A stretch of DNA of 64,000 nt from NCBI GenBank assembly GCA_902524345.1, contig CABZCX010000001.1:253001-317000 (forward strand). The letters run 5' to 3'. Position numbers and translations under genes: made by a program. Below the pieces are notes generated by a model. It saw nothing but the letters and a program-made list of their open reading frames with translations. It searched no databases and had not been told where the DNA came from. How positions within the stretch are numbered: position 1 is the stretch's first letter; every line of letters begins with the position of its first letter. The DNA comes from an uncultured Pelagibacteraceae bacterium. GTDB lineage: Bacteria; Pseudomonadota; Alphaproteobacteria; Pelagibacterales; Pelagibacteraceae. Shown one piece after another: positions 45,447 to 54,261 of the stretch.

Positions 45447-45848
45447 TTACTTTTTATTTTCCTTTGTATCCTTTGCTACCTTTTTTGTTGCTTTAGAAAC
45501 TTCTTTAGCTTCAGATAAGATCTTACCATCTTTTGAAAAAATCTTATTTATTCTGATCATAGAATATTGTTGCCTGTGGCCATTCTTTCTTCTTGAATTT
45601 TGTCTTCGTCTTTTTTTAAAAATTAAAATGGTTCTATTTTTGCTATTTTTTATCAGATTTGCTTCAACTTTCGCACCTTGCACTACAGGAGACCCGATTT
45701 CGATTTCTTTTTCATTTCCGTAAGCTAAAATTTCCTTAAATTCTATTTTAGTATCTGGTTTTGAATTTGGTAGTCTCTCAATTTTTAGGATTTCACCTGA
45801 CACTACTTTGTATTGTTTTCCACCAGTTTGTATTACTGCATAAGACAT
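45447..45848 (-). CDS. rplU: Ribosomal protein bL21
   Basis: bL21 of the 50S subunit. I take ATG 45848 (MSYAVIQTGGKQYKV), the family N terminus, giving 133 residues; the longer frame from 45875 adds nine residues and would include part of the promoter region. The core ends near residue 103, and a Lys/Ala/Thr-rich tail of about 30 residues follows (SKATKKVAKDTKENKK), like those on bS16 and bL19 in this window. Confidence 0.95.
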   Translation of the reverse strand: MSYAVIQTGGKQYKVVSGEILKIERLPNSKPDTKIEFKEILAYGNEKEIEIGSPVVQGAKVEANLIKNSKNRTILIFKKRRRQNSRRKNGHRQQYSMIRINKIFSKDGKILSEAKEVSKATKKVAKDTKENKK

Positions 45849-45873
45849 AAGGATCTCAATTTTTAATAATCGC

Positions 45874-45901
45874 AATATAATCTGAGCGAAACTTTAGTCA
45901 A
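45874..45901 (-). promoter_or_regulatory. Promoter of the rplU-rpmA-obgE operon
   Basis: On the minus strand TTGACT (45901-45896), a 16-base spacer and TATATT (45879-45874) form a strong sigma-70 promoter, followed by a GC discriminator (GCG). Transcription would start near 45867, about 19 bases before the rplU ATG. All genes down to rppH at 39318 are packed tightly enough to be one transcript. Confidence 0.7.
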
Positions 45902-45911
45902 GCTCAATAAA

Positions 45912-46631
45912 TCAAAAATTATCCTTTAAATCTCTCAGTTTTGAAAAACTCTCAATATCCTCAGCTTTTAAAAATATATTACACTCCAATTCATCATCTA
46001 AAACAGAAGGAATAGTTGGCGAATTAACTTTTAGATTATTTTTAATCTTTAAAACTTTCTCTTTTAGCTTCAAGTTGTCTGGATCATTTAGTAAACAGAA
46101 TTCAGAGTTTTTTAGTGTATATTCATGACCACAATAAATCAGAGTATCTTTAGGTAATCTTTTAAATATTTTTAAAGAGTTAAACATCTGTTCATAAGTT
46201 CCCTCGAAAATTCTACCACAACCTAAAGAAAATAAAGTATCACCTGTAAAAATTATTTTTTCTTTGAAAAAATGAAAAGCAATATGGCCTAATGTATGAC
46301 CTGGGGTATGATAAATTTTTGCTTCAAAGTTATCTTTTTGCCAGATTTGATTACTTTCTACAAGAACATCTATTCCTGGAATTCGATCTCTATCATCTTT
46401 GAATCCAATTACATCACAATTATATTTTTTTTTTAGTTCAAGATTGCCACCAATATGATCATGATGGTGATGGGTATTTAAAATATATTTCAGATTTATC
46501 TTATTGTTATCAATAAAATCAATTATCGGTTCAGATTCACTTGGGTCAACTACACAAGCCGATCGATTATTTTCATCAATTATCAAGTAACTATAATTAT
46601 CTTGTAGACATTTAATAATTTGTATTTTCAT
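45912..46631 (-). CDS. gloB: Hydroxyacylglutathione hydrolase (glyoxalase II)
   Basis: GloB splits S-lactoylglutathione in methylglyoxal detoxification. The metallo-beta-lactamase motif THHHHDHIGG supplies metal ligands His54, His56, Asp58 and His59, and later metal-site blocks are HTPGHTLGHIAF, FTGDTLFSLGCGR and CGHEYT. The length of 239 residues is near normal. It overlaps metW by 4 bases, so it is translated with the metX-metW operon. Confidence 0.94.
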   Translation of the reverse strand: MKIQIIKCLQDNYSYLIIDENNRSACVVDPSESEPIIDFIDNNKINLKYILNTHHHHDHIGGNLELKKKYNCDVIGFKDDRDRIPGIDVLVESNQIWQKDNFEAKIYHTPGHTLGHIAFHFFKEKIIFTGDTLFSLGCGRIFEGTYEQMFNSLKIFKRLPKDTLIYCGHEYTLKNSEFCLLNDPDNLKLKEKVLKIKNNLKVNSPTIPSVLDDELECNIFLKAEDIESFSKLRDLKDNF

Positions 46632-47230
46632 TTATTTTCAATTAAAAATATTCCAAGCTCACCTAATAAATTTTTCAAAAAAATATTTGACTTACTTATC
46701 TTTGAAATATTTTTATTTATTAGCGCTAAAGATTTAACAATTTTGAAGTTTATAGTTTCTGAAAATCTTACAAAATCTTTAATAGTACACATATGAATAT
46801 TTGGGGTGTTGTACCATTCATGAGGTAATGAACTTGTAATTGGCATAGTTCCTTTAAAAAGTAAGTCTAACCTTACCTTCCAATTTCCAAAATTTGGAAT
46901 TGTTACTATAGCTTTTTTGCCAACTCTCAAAAGTTCTTTAATGACAATTTCTGGATTTATAAAAGCTTGTAGTGTCTGACCTAAAACAACGTAATCAAAA
47001 GAATTTTTTGGAAATTGTTTTAAGTCAAGCTCTGCATTGCCCTCAATAACCGTCAATCCTTTAGCTATACATATTTGAACTTTTTCTTTAGAAATTTCAA
47101 TTCCTCTTATATTCACATTTTTGTTTTTTCTCAAAAATTCCATCAAAGTTCCATCATCACAACCCACATCTAATACAGTTGAGTTTTTTTCGATTATATT
47201 TGCAATAAAATTATATTCAGCTTTCATCAT
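46628..47230 (-). CDS. metW: Methionine biosynthesis protein MetW
   Basis: MetW is a small methyltransferase-fold protein that works with MetX in homoserine acylation in proteobacteria. The 200-residue protein has the SAM-type loop VLDVGCDDGTLMEFL (residues 19-33) and the family block GNWKVRLDLLFKGTMP. It starts 14 bases inside the 3' end of metX, and the metX-metW pair is the standard arrangement. Confidence 0.95.
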   Translation of the reverse strand: MMKAEYNFIANIIEKNSTVLDVGCDDGTLMEFLRKNKNVNIRGIEISKEKVQICIAKGLTVIEGNAELDLKQFPKNSFDYVVLGQTLQAFINPEIVIKELLRVGKKAIVTIPNFGNWKVRLDLLFKGTMPITSSLPHEWYNTPNIHMCTIKDFVRFSETINFKIVKSLALINKNISKISKSNIFLKNLLGELGIFLIENK

Positions 47231-48347
47231 TACTTTCTATATAAGATTTATCTAAAAAATTTTTGAGTGCATTTAAAAAATCTGGAACTTCTAGTAAAAA
47301 GGAGTCATGCCCTTTATCAGAATCTATTTCAACAAAACCTACATTCGCACCAATTGCGTTTAAAGCAATAACTATATCTTTATTCTCTTGAGTTGGATAA
47401 AGCCAATCTGACGTAAAAGACATAATAAAAAATTTAGTTTTGGTTTTTTTGAAGGCGTTTGATAAATTGCCATCAAATTGTTTAACTAAATCAAAATAAT
47501 CCATTGCTCTAGTTATATAAAGATAACTATTAGCATCAAATCTATCTACAAATACTGAACCTTGATAACGTAAATAGCTTTCTATTTGAAAATCAGCATC
47601 AAATCCAAATTTAAGATCATCTCTTTCCTGGAGATTCCTACCAAATTTTTCTTGAAGCCCCTTTTTAGATAAATAGGTAATATGAGCAGCCATTCTTGCT
47701 ACAGCTAACCCTTTATCTGGCAAAGTGCTTTTAGAATTATATTTTCCATCCATCCAATTATGATCAGCAGTTATTGCTTGTCTACCAAGCTCATTGAATG
47801 CAATATTTTGCGCTGAATGGCTAGATGTACAAGCAATAGGGACAGCTGTTTTAGCTTTGTCTGGAAAATTACTCACAAATTGTAAGACCTGCATTCCTCC
47901 CATTGATGCACCAACTACAGAAAAAAGCTTTTTAATATTAAAAAAATCTAATAAATTTACTTGGGCGTTTACCATATCATTGATCGTAATAACTGGAAAA
48001 TCTGTTCCATATATTTTTTTTGTTTCAGGATTTTCGTGACTTGGACCAAAAGACCCCATGCAACCACCAATCACATTAGCACAAATTACAAAATATTTAT
48101 CTGTGTCGATAGATTTCTTTGGGCCTACTGCATAAGACCACCACCCATCTTTTTTAGTTACTGGATTTACACCTGTTACAAATTGATCGCCTGTTAAGGC
48201 GTGAAAGACTAAAATTGCATTATCCTTATTTTCATTTAACTTACCATAGGTCTCATATGCTAGAGGAAATTTACTAATAGTTCGACCACAGTCTAACTTA
48301 AGTGGTTTTTCAATTATCAATGTTTTTATATTTTCTTTTATATTCAT
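47217..48347 (-). CDS. metX: Homoserine O-acyltransferase MetX
   Basis: MetX activates homoserine by acylation (usually acetyl-CoA) as the first committed step to methionine. The alpha/beta hydrolase triad is Ser148 in GASMGGMQ, Asp314 in TSDWLYPT and His347 in DKGHDSF. The length is 376 residues. The message begins with a SAM-II-type riboswitch and has a good promoter, so it should be shut down when SAM is plentiful. No clear Shine-Dalgarno site precedes the ATG. Whether it uses acetyl- or succinyl-CoA cannot be settled by eye. Confidence 0.95.
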   Translation of the reverse strand: MNIKENIKTLIIEKPLKLDCGRTISKFPLAYETYGKLNENKDNAILVFHALTGDQFVTGVNPVTKKDGWWSYAVGPKKSIDTDKYFVICANVIGGCMGSFGPSHENPETKKIYGTDFPVITINDMVNAQVNLLDFFNIKKLFSVVGASMGGMQVLQFVSNFPDKAKTAVPIACTSSHSAQNIAFNELGRQAITADHNWMDGKYNSKSTLPDKGLAVARMAAHITYLSKKGLQEKFGRNLQERDDLKFGFDADFQIESYLRYQGSVFVDRFDANSYLYITRAMDYFDLVKQFDGNLSNAFKKTKTKFFIMSFTSDWLYPTQENKDIVIALNAIGANVGFVEIDSDKGHDSFLLEVPDFLNALKNFLDKSYIESNDES

Positions 48348-48380
48348 AATTATTGCTGAAAATTGAATTGTGAGAAAAAA

Positions 48381-48432
48381 ACTTTTTTAGCGGTTTTTTT
48401 AAAGCGCTCGCAATTCAGATAAATCAGCGCAA
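48381..48432 (-). promoter_or_regulatory. SAM-II-type riboswitch in the metX leader
   Basis: Read on the minus strand, the leader has the SAM-II order: GCGCTGATTT (48430-48421), a loop ending in GAATTGCG, the returning strand AGCGC (48408-48404) that closes a five-pair stem with GCGCT, then a linker and CGCTAAAAAAG (ending at 48381), the 3' strand that forms the pseudoknot. This agrees closely with the known metX SAM-II aptamer from marine metagenomes. The related SAM-V class shares this core, so the class is not fully certain. The ATG lies 33 bases further on and no Shine-Dalgarno site is visible in the pseudoknot strand, so the switching mechanism is unclear. Confidence 0.87.
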
Positions 48433-48436
48433 AAAT

Positions 48437-48465
48437 TTTGTACAAGAAGTTTTGAGCTATGTCAA
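48437..48465 (-). promoter_or_regulatory. Promoter of metX-metW-gloB
   Basis: On the minus strand TTGACA (48465-48460) is a perfect -35 box, followed by a 17-base spacer and TACAAA (48442-48437). The predicted start near 48430 is also the first base of the riboswitch stem, so the RNA would begin with the aptamer. The rest of the divergent gap up to hisC at 48551 is almost pure A+T; I see no confident hisC promoter. Confidence 0.75.
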
Positions 48466-48550
48466 TTTTAATATATTTTAACTTAAACTATATAAAAAAA
48501 TCTTAATTTATCTATAAAGAGCATAAAAATTAAAAAAAAAAGAAAATATT

Positions 48551-49627
48551 ATGAGATTTAAAAAATTCAATATTGATGCCTATGAGCCAGGTAAATCTAG
48601 CGTTAATAATTTGAAAAAGGTTATTAAATTATCAGCTAATGAATCTGCTCTTGGCATGAGCTCTAAAGTGAAAAAAATAATATCAAATAAAAACCTTAAT
48701 TTTTTTAGATACCCGGATGGAAAATCTAAGTTGCTCAGGTCTCAAATCTCAAAGAAATTTAAATGCGATAAAGACAAAGTTATTTGTGGGGCTGGATCTG
48801 ATGAGGTTATTCAGATGTTATGTCAATTATTTTTAAGACCAAAAGATGAAGTAATTGTTCCCCAATTTAGTTTTTTAATGTACAGAATTTATTCAAAAAT
48901 AGTAGGTGCAAAAGTAGTATTTGCTAAAGAAAAAAATTATAAAATCTTAATTTCAGAAATAATTAAAAAAGTTACAAAAAAAACTAAAATTGTTTTCTTA
49001 GCGAATCCAAATAACCCAACAGGAACTTATTTGACTGAAATTGAACTTATTGAATTAAGAAAAAAACTTAGAAAAGATATTTTACTTGTAGTAGATGATG
49101 CTTATGCAGAATATATGAAAAATCACGATTACAAATCAGGTTTAGATTTATTTAAGAAAAAAGAGAATGTTTTTATTTTAAGGACATTCTCAAAAATTTA
49201 TGGATTATCATCATTAAGAATAGGATGGGGATATGGGTCAAAAAAAATTATAAAGTCCCTCAACGTTATCAAACCTCCATTTAATGTTAACGAGGTAGCT
49301 CAAAAAGCAGCAGTAGAGTCTCTTAAAGATAATAAATTTATATCTCGTTCAATTAGCCATAATATTTTTTATGCAAAAAAAATAAAAAATTTTTTGGAAA
49401 ACTATGAAATTAATTCTAATAAAATTTCAGCTAATTTTTTACTTTTGGATTTTTCAAAATGTAGAATTAAAGCTAAATATTTTTATGAAAAATTAAAGAA
49501 TAAAGGAATAATTTTAAGATCTACAGAGGACGGGTATAAAATAAAAAATATGTTGAGATTAACAGTGGGTTCAAAAACTGATAATATAAAATTTATGAAA
49601 GCAGCTGAAAGTATATTTAAAAGATGA
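48551..49627 (+). CDS. hisC: Histidinol-phosphate aminotransferase family enzyme
   Basis: A fold-type I aminotransferase of 358 residues with LSANESALGMS near the N terminus, ANPNNPTGTYL (substrate/PLP asparagine) and the PLP lysine Lys215 in RTFSKIYGLSSLRIGW. HisC homologues often also transaminate aromatic keto acids. The next gene, tyrA, overlaps it by 4 bases, so it may serve tyrosine or phenylalanine synthesis as well as, or instead of, histidine. The metX-metW / hisC / tyrA neighbourhood is common in alphaproteobacteria. Confidence 0.9.
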   Translation: MRFKKFNIDAYEPGKSSVNNLKKVIKLSANESALGMSSKVKKIISNKNLNFFRYPDGKSKLLRSQISKKFKCDKDKVICGAGSDEVIQMLCQLFLRPKDEVIVPQFSFLMYRIYSKIVGAKVVFAKEKNYKILISEIIKKVTKKTKIVFLANPNNPTGTYLTEIELIELRKKLRKDILLVVDDAYAEYMKNHDYKSGLDLFKKKENVFILRTFSKIYGLSSLRIGWGYGSKKIIKSLNVIKPPFNVNEVAQKAAVESLKDNKFISRSISHNIFYAKKIKNFLENYEINSNKISANFLLLDFSKCRIKAKYFYEKLKNKGIILRSTEDGYKIKNMLRLTVGSKTDNIKFMKAAESIFKR

Positions 49628-50520
49628 AAAATATATTGATTATTGGTTGTGGTTTACTAGGTTCGTCTTTAGTCAGAAAAATTTCCAAAAAAAGAATTTC
49701 AAAAAAAATTTTCATTTACGAAAAATCCAGAAAAAATATTGAAAAAATAAAAAAACTTAAATTAAAAGGTACCATTGTAGAAAAATTAAAGGATGTATTA
49801 CCTCATACAGGTTTTATTATTTTTTGTACACCAATGAGTGAATATAAAAAAATAATTTTAAAAATAAATGATTATCTTTCGTCTGATCATATAATTACGG
49901 ACATCGGTTCAGCAAAATTAAAATCTAATGAAATAATTAGAAAAAATTTAAAAAAAAAAATATTCTGGACTTCAAGTCACCCTATTGCCGGGTCTGAGGT
50001 TAGTGGGCCTGAAAATGGGAAAGAAGATTTATTCGAAAATAAATGGTGTGTTTTAATAAAAGATAAAAAAACTAATATTAAACATTTAAATTTTTTAAGA
50101 TCTTTCTGGAAAAGGGTAGGCTCTAAAACTGTTGTAATGAATTCTGAAAAACATGATAAGATTTTTTCAATGACAAGTCATTTGCCGCATTTAATTGCTT
50201 ATAATCTTGTAAAATCTGCACAAGATTTTGAAAAAAAACAGAGATACAATTTAATTAAATATAGCGCAGGTGGTTTACGAGATTTTTCAAGAATAGCCGC
50301 ATCAAATGAAATAATGTGGAGAGATATTTTTTTTAACAATAAAACAAATGTATCAAAAGCAATTGATATTTTTGTGAAAAATCTTCATTCTTTTAAGAGA
50401 GATATTATCTCAGGTAATAGTAAATCAGTTATTAAAAAATTAACTCAAACTAAGAAAGTAAGATCTAAAATCGTTAAATTGAAACAAGATACTAGCAAAC
50501 CTGATTTTGGAAGAAATTAA
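49624..50520 (+). CDS. tyrA: Prephenate (arogenate/cyclohexadienyl) dehydrogenase
   Basis: TyrA oxidises prephenate or arogenate toward tyrosine. The Rossmann start ILIIGCGLLGSSLVRKI, the block TDIGSAKLKSN and the catalytic SSHPIAGSEVSGPENG identify it. The 298-residue length is that of a monofunctional enzyme without chorismate mutase. The coupling to hisC (4-base overlap) supports an aromatic role for both. Its stop shares the palindrome TTAA (50517-50520) with the convergent NlpC/P60 gene. Confidence 0.93.
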   Translation: MKNILIIGCGLLGSSLVRKISKKRISKKIFIYEKSRKNIEKIKKLKLKGTIVEKLKDVLPHTGFIIFCTPMSEYKKIILKINDYLSSDHIITDIGSAKLKSNEIIRKNLKKKIFWTSSHPIAGSEVSGPENGKEDLFENKWCVLIKDKKTNIKHLNFLRSFWKRVGSKTVVMNSEKHDKIFSMTSHLPHLIAYNLVKSAQDFEKKQRYNLIKYSAGGLRDFSRIAASNEIMWRDIFFNNKTNVSKAIDIFVKNLHSFKRDIISGNSKSVIKKLTQTKKVRSKIVKLKQDTSKPDFGRN

Positions 50521-51269
50521 TATTTTTTAATATTACTAATTTTTATAATATGTAAATTAGCTGTTTTATCAATCAACATAATAGTAAATTTTGTTGGCAT
50601 TATTACAACTTTTTTTCTGGGACCATAAGCATGAATAAATTGATGTTTATTAAGACACATTCCAACATGTCCTTTCCAAAAGACGATATCTCCCTCTGAC
50701 AAATTTTTACTTATTTTTTTTTTACAATATCTCACTTGATCTTTTGAATCTCTAGGAAAAAAAGTTCTATTGTAATAATAGTATATTTGTATTAATGCGG
50801 AACAATCAATACCGTCAGCTGTCTTACCACCCCATTTATATTTAGAATTTAGAAATAATCTTAAAATTTTTTTATAATTTTTTTCAAAATGTGTTATTTC
50901 TCTTAAATCTTTATTTCTCAACCATTTATTATCTTCAAATTGGATAAAAGCTTTATTTTTGCTAATAACAGATATTCCTGAAGCAAAATATAAAAATTGA
51001 TTAGTTGGTAAAAATTTTTTTTTTACTTTTTTGTAAATTTTTGCTTTCAACTTATAAACTTTTTTTGTGGGTCTAAATATTTTCTTAAAATTATTATTTT
51101 TTATAAAGCCTATATAGTTATCATAACTAGTTTTAATTTTTACCCAACTTTTTTTCTTTGATAATATTTTAAATTTTTCTCCGTATATTATTTGTGAACT
51201 AACCTCTGCCTTACTAGATGGTTTAGTATATAAGTTAGATATCGATGTATTTAAGAAATTATATCTCAT
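50517..51269 (-). CDS. NlpC/P60 cysteine peptidase with SH3-like domains
   Basis: The 250-residue protein has two SH3b-like segments (about residues 10-65 and 70-122) and a C-terminal NlpC/P60 domain with Cys156 in ADGIDCSALIQ, His201 in WKGHVGMC and a further His213 in QFIHAYG. No signal peptide or lipobox is seen, so it is probably cytoplasmic. That design and the AmpG-like permease gene one base upstream on the same strand suggest a recycling peptidase acting on imported cell-wall peptides, as YkfC does. A secreted wall hydrolase is the alternative. Confidence 0.82.
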   Translation of the reverse strand: MRYNFLNTSISNLYTKPSSKAEVSSQIIYGEKFKILSKKKSWVKIKTSYDNYIGFIKNNNFKKIFRPTKKVYKLKAKIYKKVKKKFLPTNQFLYFASGISVISKNKAFIQFEDNKWLRNKDLREITHFEKNYKKILRLFLNSKYKWGGKTADGIDCSALIQIYYYYNRTFFPRDSKDQVRYCKKKISKNLSEGDIVFWKGHVGMCLNKHQFIHAYGPRKKVVIMPTKFTIMLIDKTANLHIIKISNIKKY

Positions 51270-52730
51270 TCAATTTTTTATCGGGGCTACTTTACTGATC
51301 CAAATAATCAAAATGAGAACAGGTAATCCTAAAAGAGCAGTTAAAGAAAAAAAATATGGATATCCCATAATATCAACCCAGCTACCAGCATACCCCGCAA
51401 TTAACTTGGGCAAAAACAACATGATAGAGCTGAACAAAGCATATTGTGTTGCAGTAAACTTTATTGAAGTTAAGCCCGATAAATAAATTACAAAGGCAGC
51501 TCCAGCAAATCCACTAGATATGTTATCAGCCGTTATCACCGCAATTAAAAAGTTAATGCTGATTGGAGATACTGCTAACCATGCAAACAATAAATTACTT
51601 AAAGCAGCAATCAAGGCACCAAAGAATAAGCATTTCATTGTACCAAATTTAAATGAGCAATAACCTCCAACAAATCCACCAAATATTGTAGCAAAAACCC
51701 CAAAAAATTTTGAATAAGTTGCAATGTCTGAAATTTTATAACCTTTTTCTAAATAGAATATATTTGCCATAACTCCCATTACGATATCAGCAATTCTATA
51801 TAGCGAAATTAAAATAAGTATTAAAAAGGCAAATTTTCCATATCTTTGAATAAAATTTAAAATTGGACCCATATAACTCTTTGAAATTTTATTTTTGGGA
51901 GCAAATTGAATCAATACAAGCAAAGAAATTATCAAATACGAAAAAACAAAACAGATTATTAATCTTGATAATGAAAATAAAAAATTTATTAAAACATCCT
52001 TTTTTTCAAAAGGACTATCTATAACTGAGTACAAATAAATAAAACCTATAACAGCAATAAAAATAGTTATTAGAAATTTTACATGATTTTCAGAATTTAA
52101 ATTTCTTTTTAATTTTGGCTCATCTGAGATGAAAGTTGCAAAAACTCCAACAAACATGAACAAAGACATAATTAGATAAACTTTTTTCCATACATTTTGG
52201 TTATAGATCTCTGTCCCGAAAAAGGATGCTAACCATAAACTTCCAGCACCTGCAACAAGCATCGCAATTCTATAACCAGCGATATACATAGATGATAACG
52301 GACCTTGCAAAGATTGTGGAGCGGACTCAATTCTAAAAGCATCAATGAGAATATCTTGAGTTGCACTAAAAAAGGCTAGAATTGTTATGAATAAAGCAGT
52401 AAAAAACAGACTTTCCTTAGGATCTGTAAATGCAGTTAATATTAATGCAGTAATAATTAAAAATTGAGAAAACAAGAGCCAGCTTCTTCTATGACCAAAT
52501 TTTTTAAAGAATGGTAGTTTGTAATTATCTACAAGTGGTGACCATAGATATTTAAATGCATACGCAAATCCTGCCCAGCTGAATAATGTTACAGTGCTCC
52601 TACTTATTCCTGCTTTAACGAGCCAAACTGAAAGGGTTGAAAAAACCAGTAATATCGGAAGCCCAGATGAAAATCCTAGACAAATCATCTTTAAAGGTTT
52701 TTTTTCAAAAAAAATATTAATATTTTTCAT
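51270..52730 (-). CDS. ampG: AmpG-like muropeptide permease (MFS)
   Basis: AmpG imports anhydro-muropeptides released during wall growth. The 486-residue protein matches the family in length (E. coli about 491), in its many membrane helices and in the N-terminal signature GFSSGLPILLVFSTLSVWL followed by KYLWSPLVDNYKLPF and GHRRSWLL. It lies between trkH (3-base gap) and the NlpC/P60 gene (no gap). A generic MFS sugar or drug transporter is less likely given these blocks. Confidence 0.84.
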   Translation of the reverse strand: MKNINIFFEKKPLKMICLGFSSGLPILLVFSTLSVWLVKAGISRSTVTLFSWAGFAYAFKYLWSPLVDNYKLPFFKKFGHRRSWLLFSQFLIITALILTAFTDPKESLFFTALFITILAFFSATQDILIDAFRIESAPQSLQGPLSSMYIAGYRIAMLVAGAGSLWLASFFGTEIYNQNVWKKVYLIMSLFMFVGVFATFISDEPKLKRNLNSENHVKFLITIFIAVIGFIYLYSVIDSPFEKKDVLINFLFSLSRLIICFVFSYLIISLLVLIQFAPKNKISKSYMGPILNFIQRYGKFAFLILILISLYRIADIVMGVMANIFYLEKGYKISDIATYSKFFGVFATIFGGFVGGYCSFKFGTMKCLFFGALIAALSNLLFAWLAVSPISINFLIAVITADNISSGFAGAAFVIYLSGLTSIKFTATQYALFSSIMLFLPKLIAGYAGSWVDIMGYPYFFSLTALLGLPVLILIIWISKVAPIKN

Positions 52731-52733
52731 AAT

Positions 52734-54173
52734 TTAATTTCTCCAGAATGAGGGTAAAAATAAAACCAATATTGCAAATAATTCTAGTCTTCCTAAAATC
52801 ATTCCTAAACACAATATCCATTTTGATATGTTTGGTATTGAGGAAAAATCCCCATTGGGACCTATAGTTGAACCTAAACCTGGTCCAACATTGGATATTG
52901 ATGTAGCTGCTCCAGAAATTGAAGTCACAAAATCTAGTCCAGTTAAAGATAGCATAACAGCCAAAAGAAAAAATATAATTAGATACAAATAAATAAAAGA
53001 AATTATTGACGAAATAAATTTATTATCGATTGGGTTTTGATCATATTTAAGAATAAAAACTCCTTTTGGATAAATAATTTTCCTTAAATTATTAATCACA
53101 AAAGAGTATAAAATTTGGATTCTAAATATTTTAACACCACATGTTGTCGAACCTGCACAACCACCTATAAACATTAATATTAAGAATAATACTAGTGAAA
53201 AACTTCCCCAACTATCAAATTGAGCATTAACATAACCTGTACCAGTTAATATTGAAATTACATTAAATAACACTGCAATAAAATCAAATTCAATTGACCC
53301 ACTAAAATTCAGATAAATGGATAAAATTACTATTGAAAAAAAAATTATTTTTAAAAAAGTTTTGATTTGTATATCTTTGAAAAAAATTTCTCTATCTCCA
53401 TTTAAAAATTTTATGTAGGAAATAAAAGGAATACTCCCTAATAATATAAAAATTATTGCTGCACTTTCGATAAATCTACTATTAAAGAAACCTAACGACT
53501 CATTATAGTTCGAAAATCCACCAGTAGCTATTGTAGTCATAGAATGAGTTATACTATCGAAGAAATTCATCCCAAAGATTTTGTAAGACGTTGCGCAAAA
53601 TATTGTTAGTGTTGTGTAAACAAGTATTAATCTTAATGCTATTTCTTTTGATTTAGGTAGGATTTTTTCAGATGAGTCATTATTTGAAATTTTAAAAAGC
53701 TGCATACCACCAACATTCATAATTGGCATCAATGTGATTGCCATTACAATGATACCAATGCCACCTAACCACTGAAGTAACGCTCTCCATAATAAAATAC
53801 TCCTAGGCATATTCTCAAGGTTAGAAATAATAGTAGAGCCAGTAGTAGTGATACCAGACATGCTCTCAAAAAATGCATTTGTAAATGAAAAATTAATACT
53901 TGAGAACAAAAATGGAAGTGAACCAAATATAGCAATACTTAACCAAGACAAAGCTGTTAACAAAAAGGCCTGTTGAAGATTTAATTTTTTATTGTGATCT
54001 AGGTTTGATAGAAAAAATAAAATTCCAAAAATAATTGTTACTATTGAAGCACCAAAAAAAGAGGAATCAATTTCATTATATAAAAATTGCACACCAACTG
54101 GAATTAACATAAAAATTCCGAGTATTATTTGCAGAATTCCAAGTGTAAAAAAAACAGTTTTATAATTAGACAT
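52734..54173 (-). CDS. trkH: Potassium uptake protein TrkH/KtrB family
   Basis: A K+ (or Na+-coupled) transporter with four pore repeats. The selectivity-loop glycines are visible in SGITTTGSTI, TIATGGFSN, ILTGTGYVN and SISNVGPGLG. The length of 479 residues is normal. The regulatory subunit TrkA is not in the window. The gene heads a minus-strand run with ampG and the NlpC/P60 gene; an 88-base AT-rich gap to lysS must hold the divergent promoters, but I could not pick them with confidence. Confidence 0.94.
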   Translation of the reverse strand: MSNYKTVFFTLGILQIILGIFMLIPVGVQFLYNEIDSSFFGASIVTIIFGILFFLSNLDHNKKLNLQQAFLLTALSWLSIAIFGSLPFLFSSINFSFTNAFFESMSGITTTGSTIISNLENMPRSILLWRALLQWLGGIGIIVMAITLMPIMNVGGMQLFKISNNDSSEKILPKSKEIALRLILVYTTLTIFCATSYKIFGMNFFDSITHSMTTIATGGFSNYNESLGFFNSRFIESAAIIFILLGSIPFISYIKFLNGDREIFFKDIQIKTFLKIIFFSIVILSIYLNFSGSIEFDFIAVLFNVISILTGTGYVNAQFDSWGSFSLVLFLILMFIGGCAGSTTCGVKIFRIQILYSFVINNLRKIIYPKGVFILKYDQNPIDNKFISSIISFIYLYLIIFFLLAVMLSLTGLDFVTSISGAATSISNVGPGLGSTIGPNGDFSSIPNISKWILCLGMILGRLELFAILVLFLPSFWRN

Positions 54174-54261
54174 TTTGAAAGAACATTATTTTATGGTAAA
54201 TAAATTTCAACTCTATAAGAATTAAGTTGTTCGTAATTAAGAGAATTTATTAAGTTTATTA

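Noticed and set aside
45187..45723. 178-residue plus-strand frame opposite rpmA and rplU
   Set aside because: It is the antisense shadow of two certain ribosomal protein genes and has no ribosome site or known motif.
45849..45875. Longer rplU start at 45875
   Set aside because: It would cover the -10 box and start region of the promoter; MSYAVIQTGGKQYKV is the usual bL21 start.
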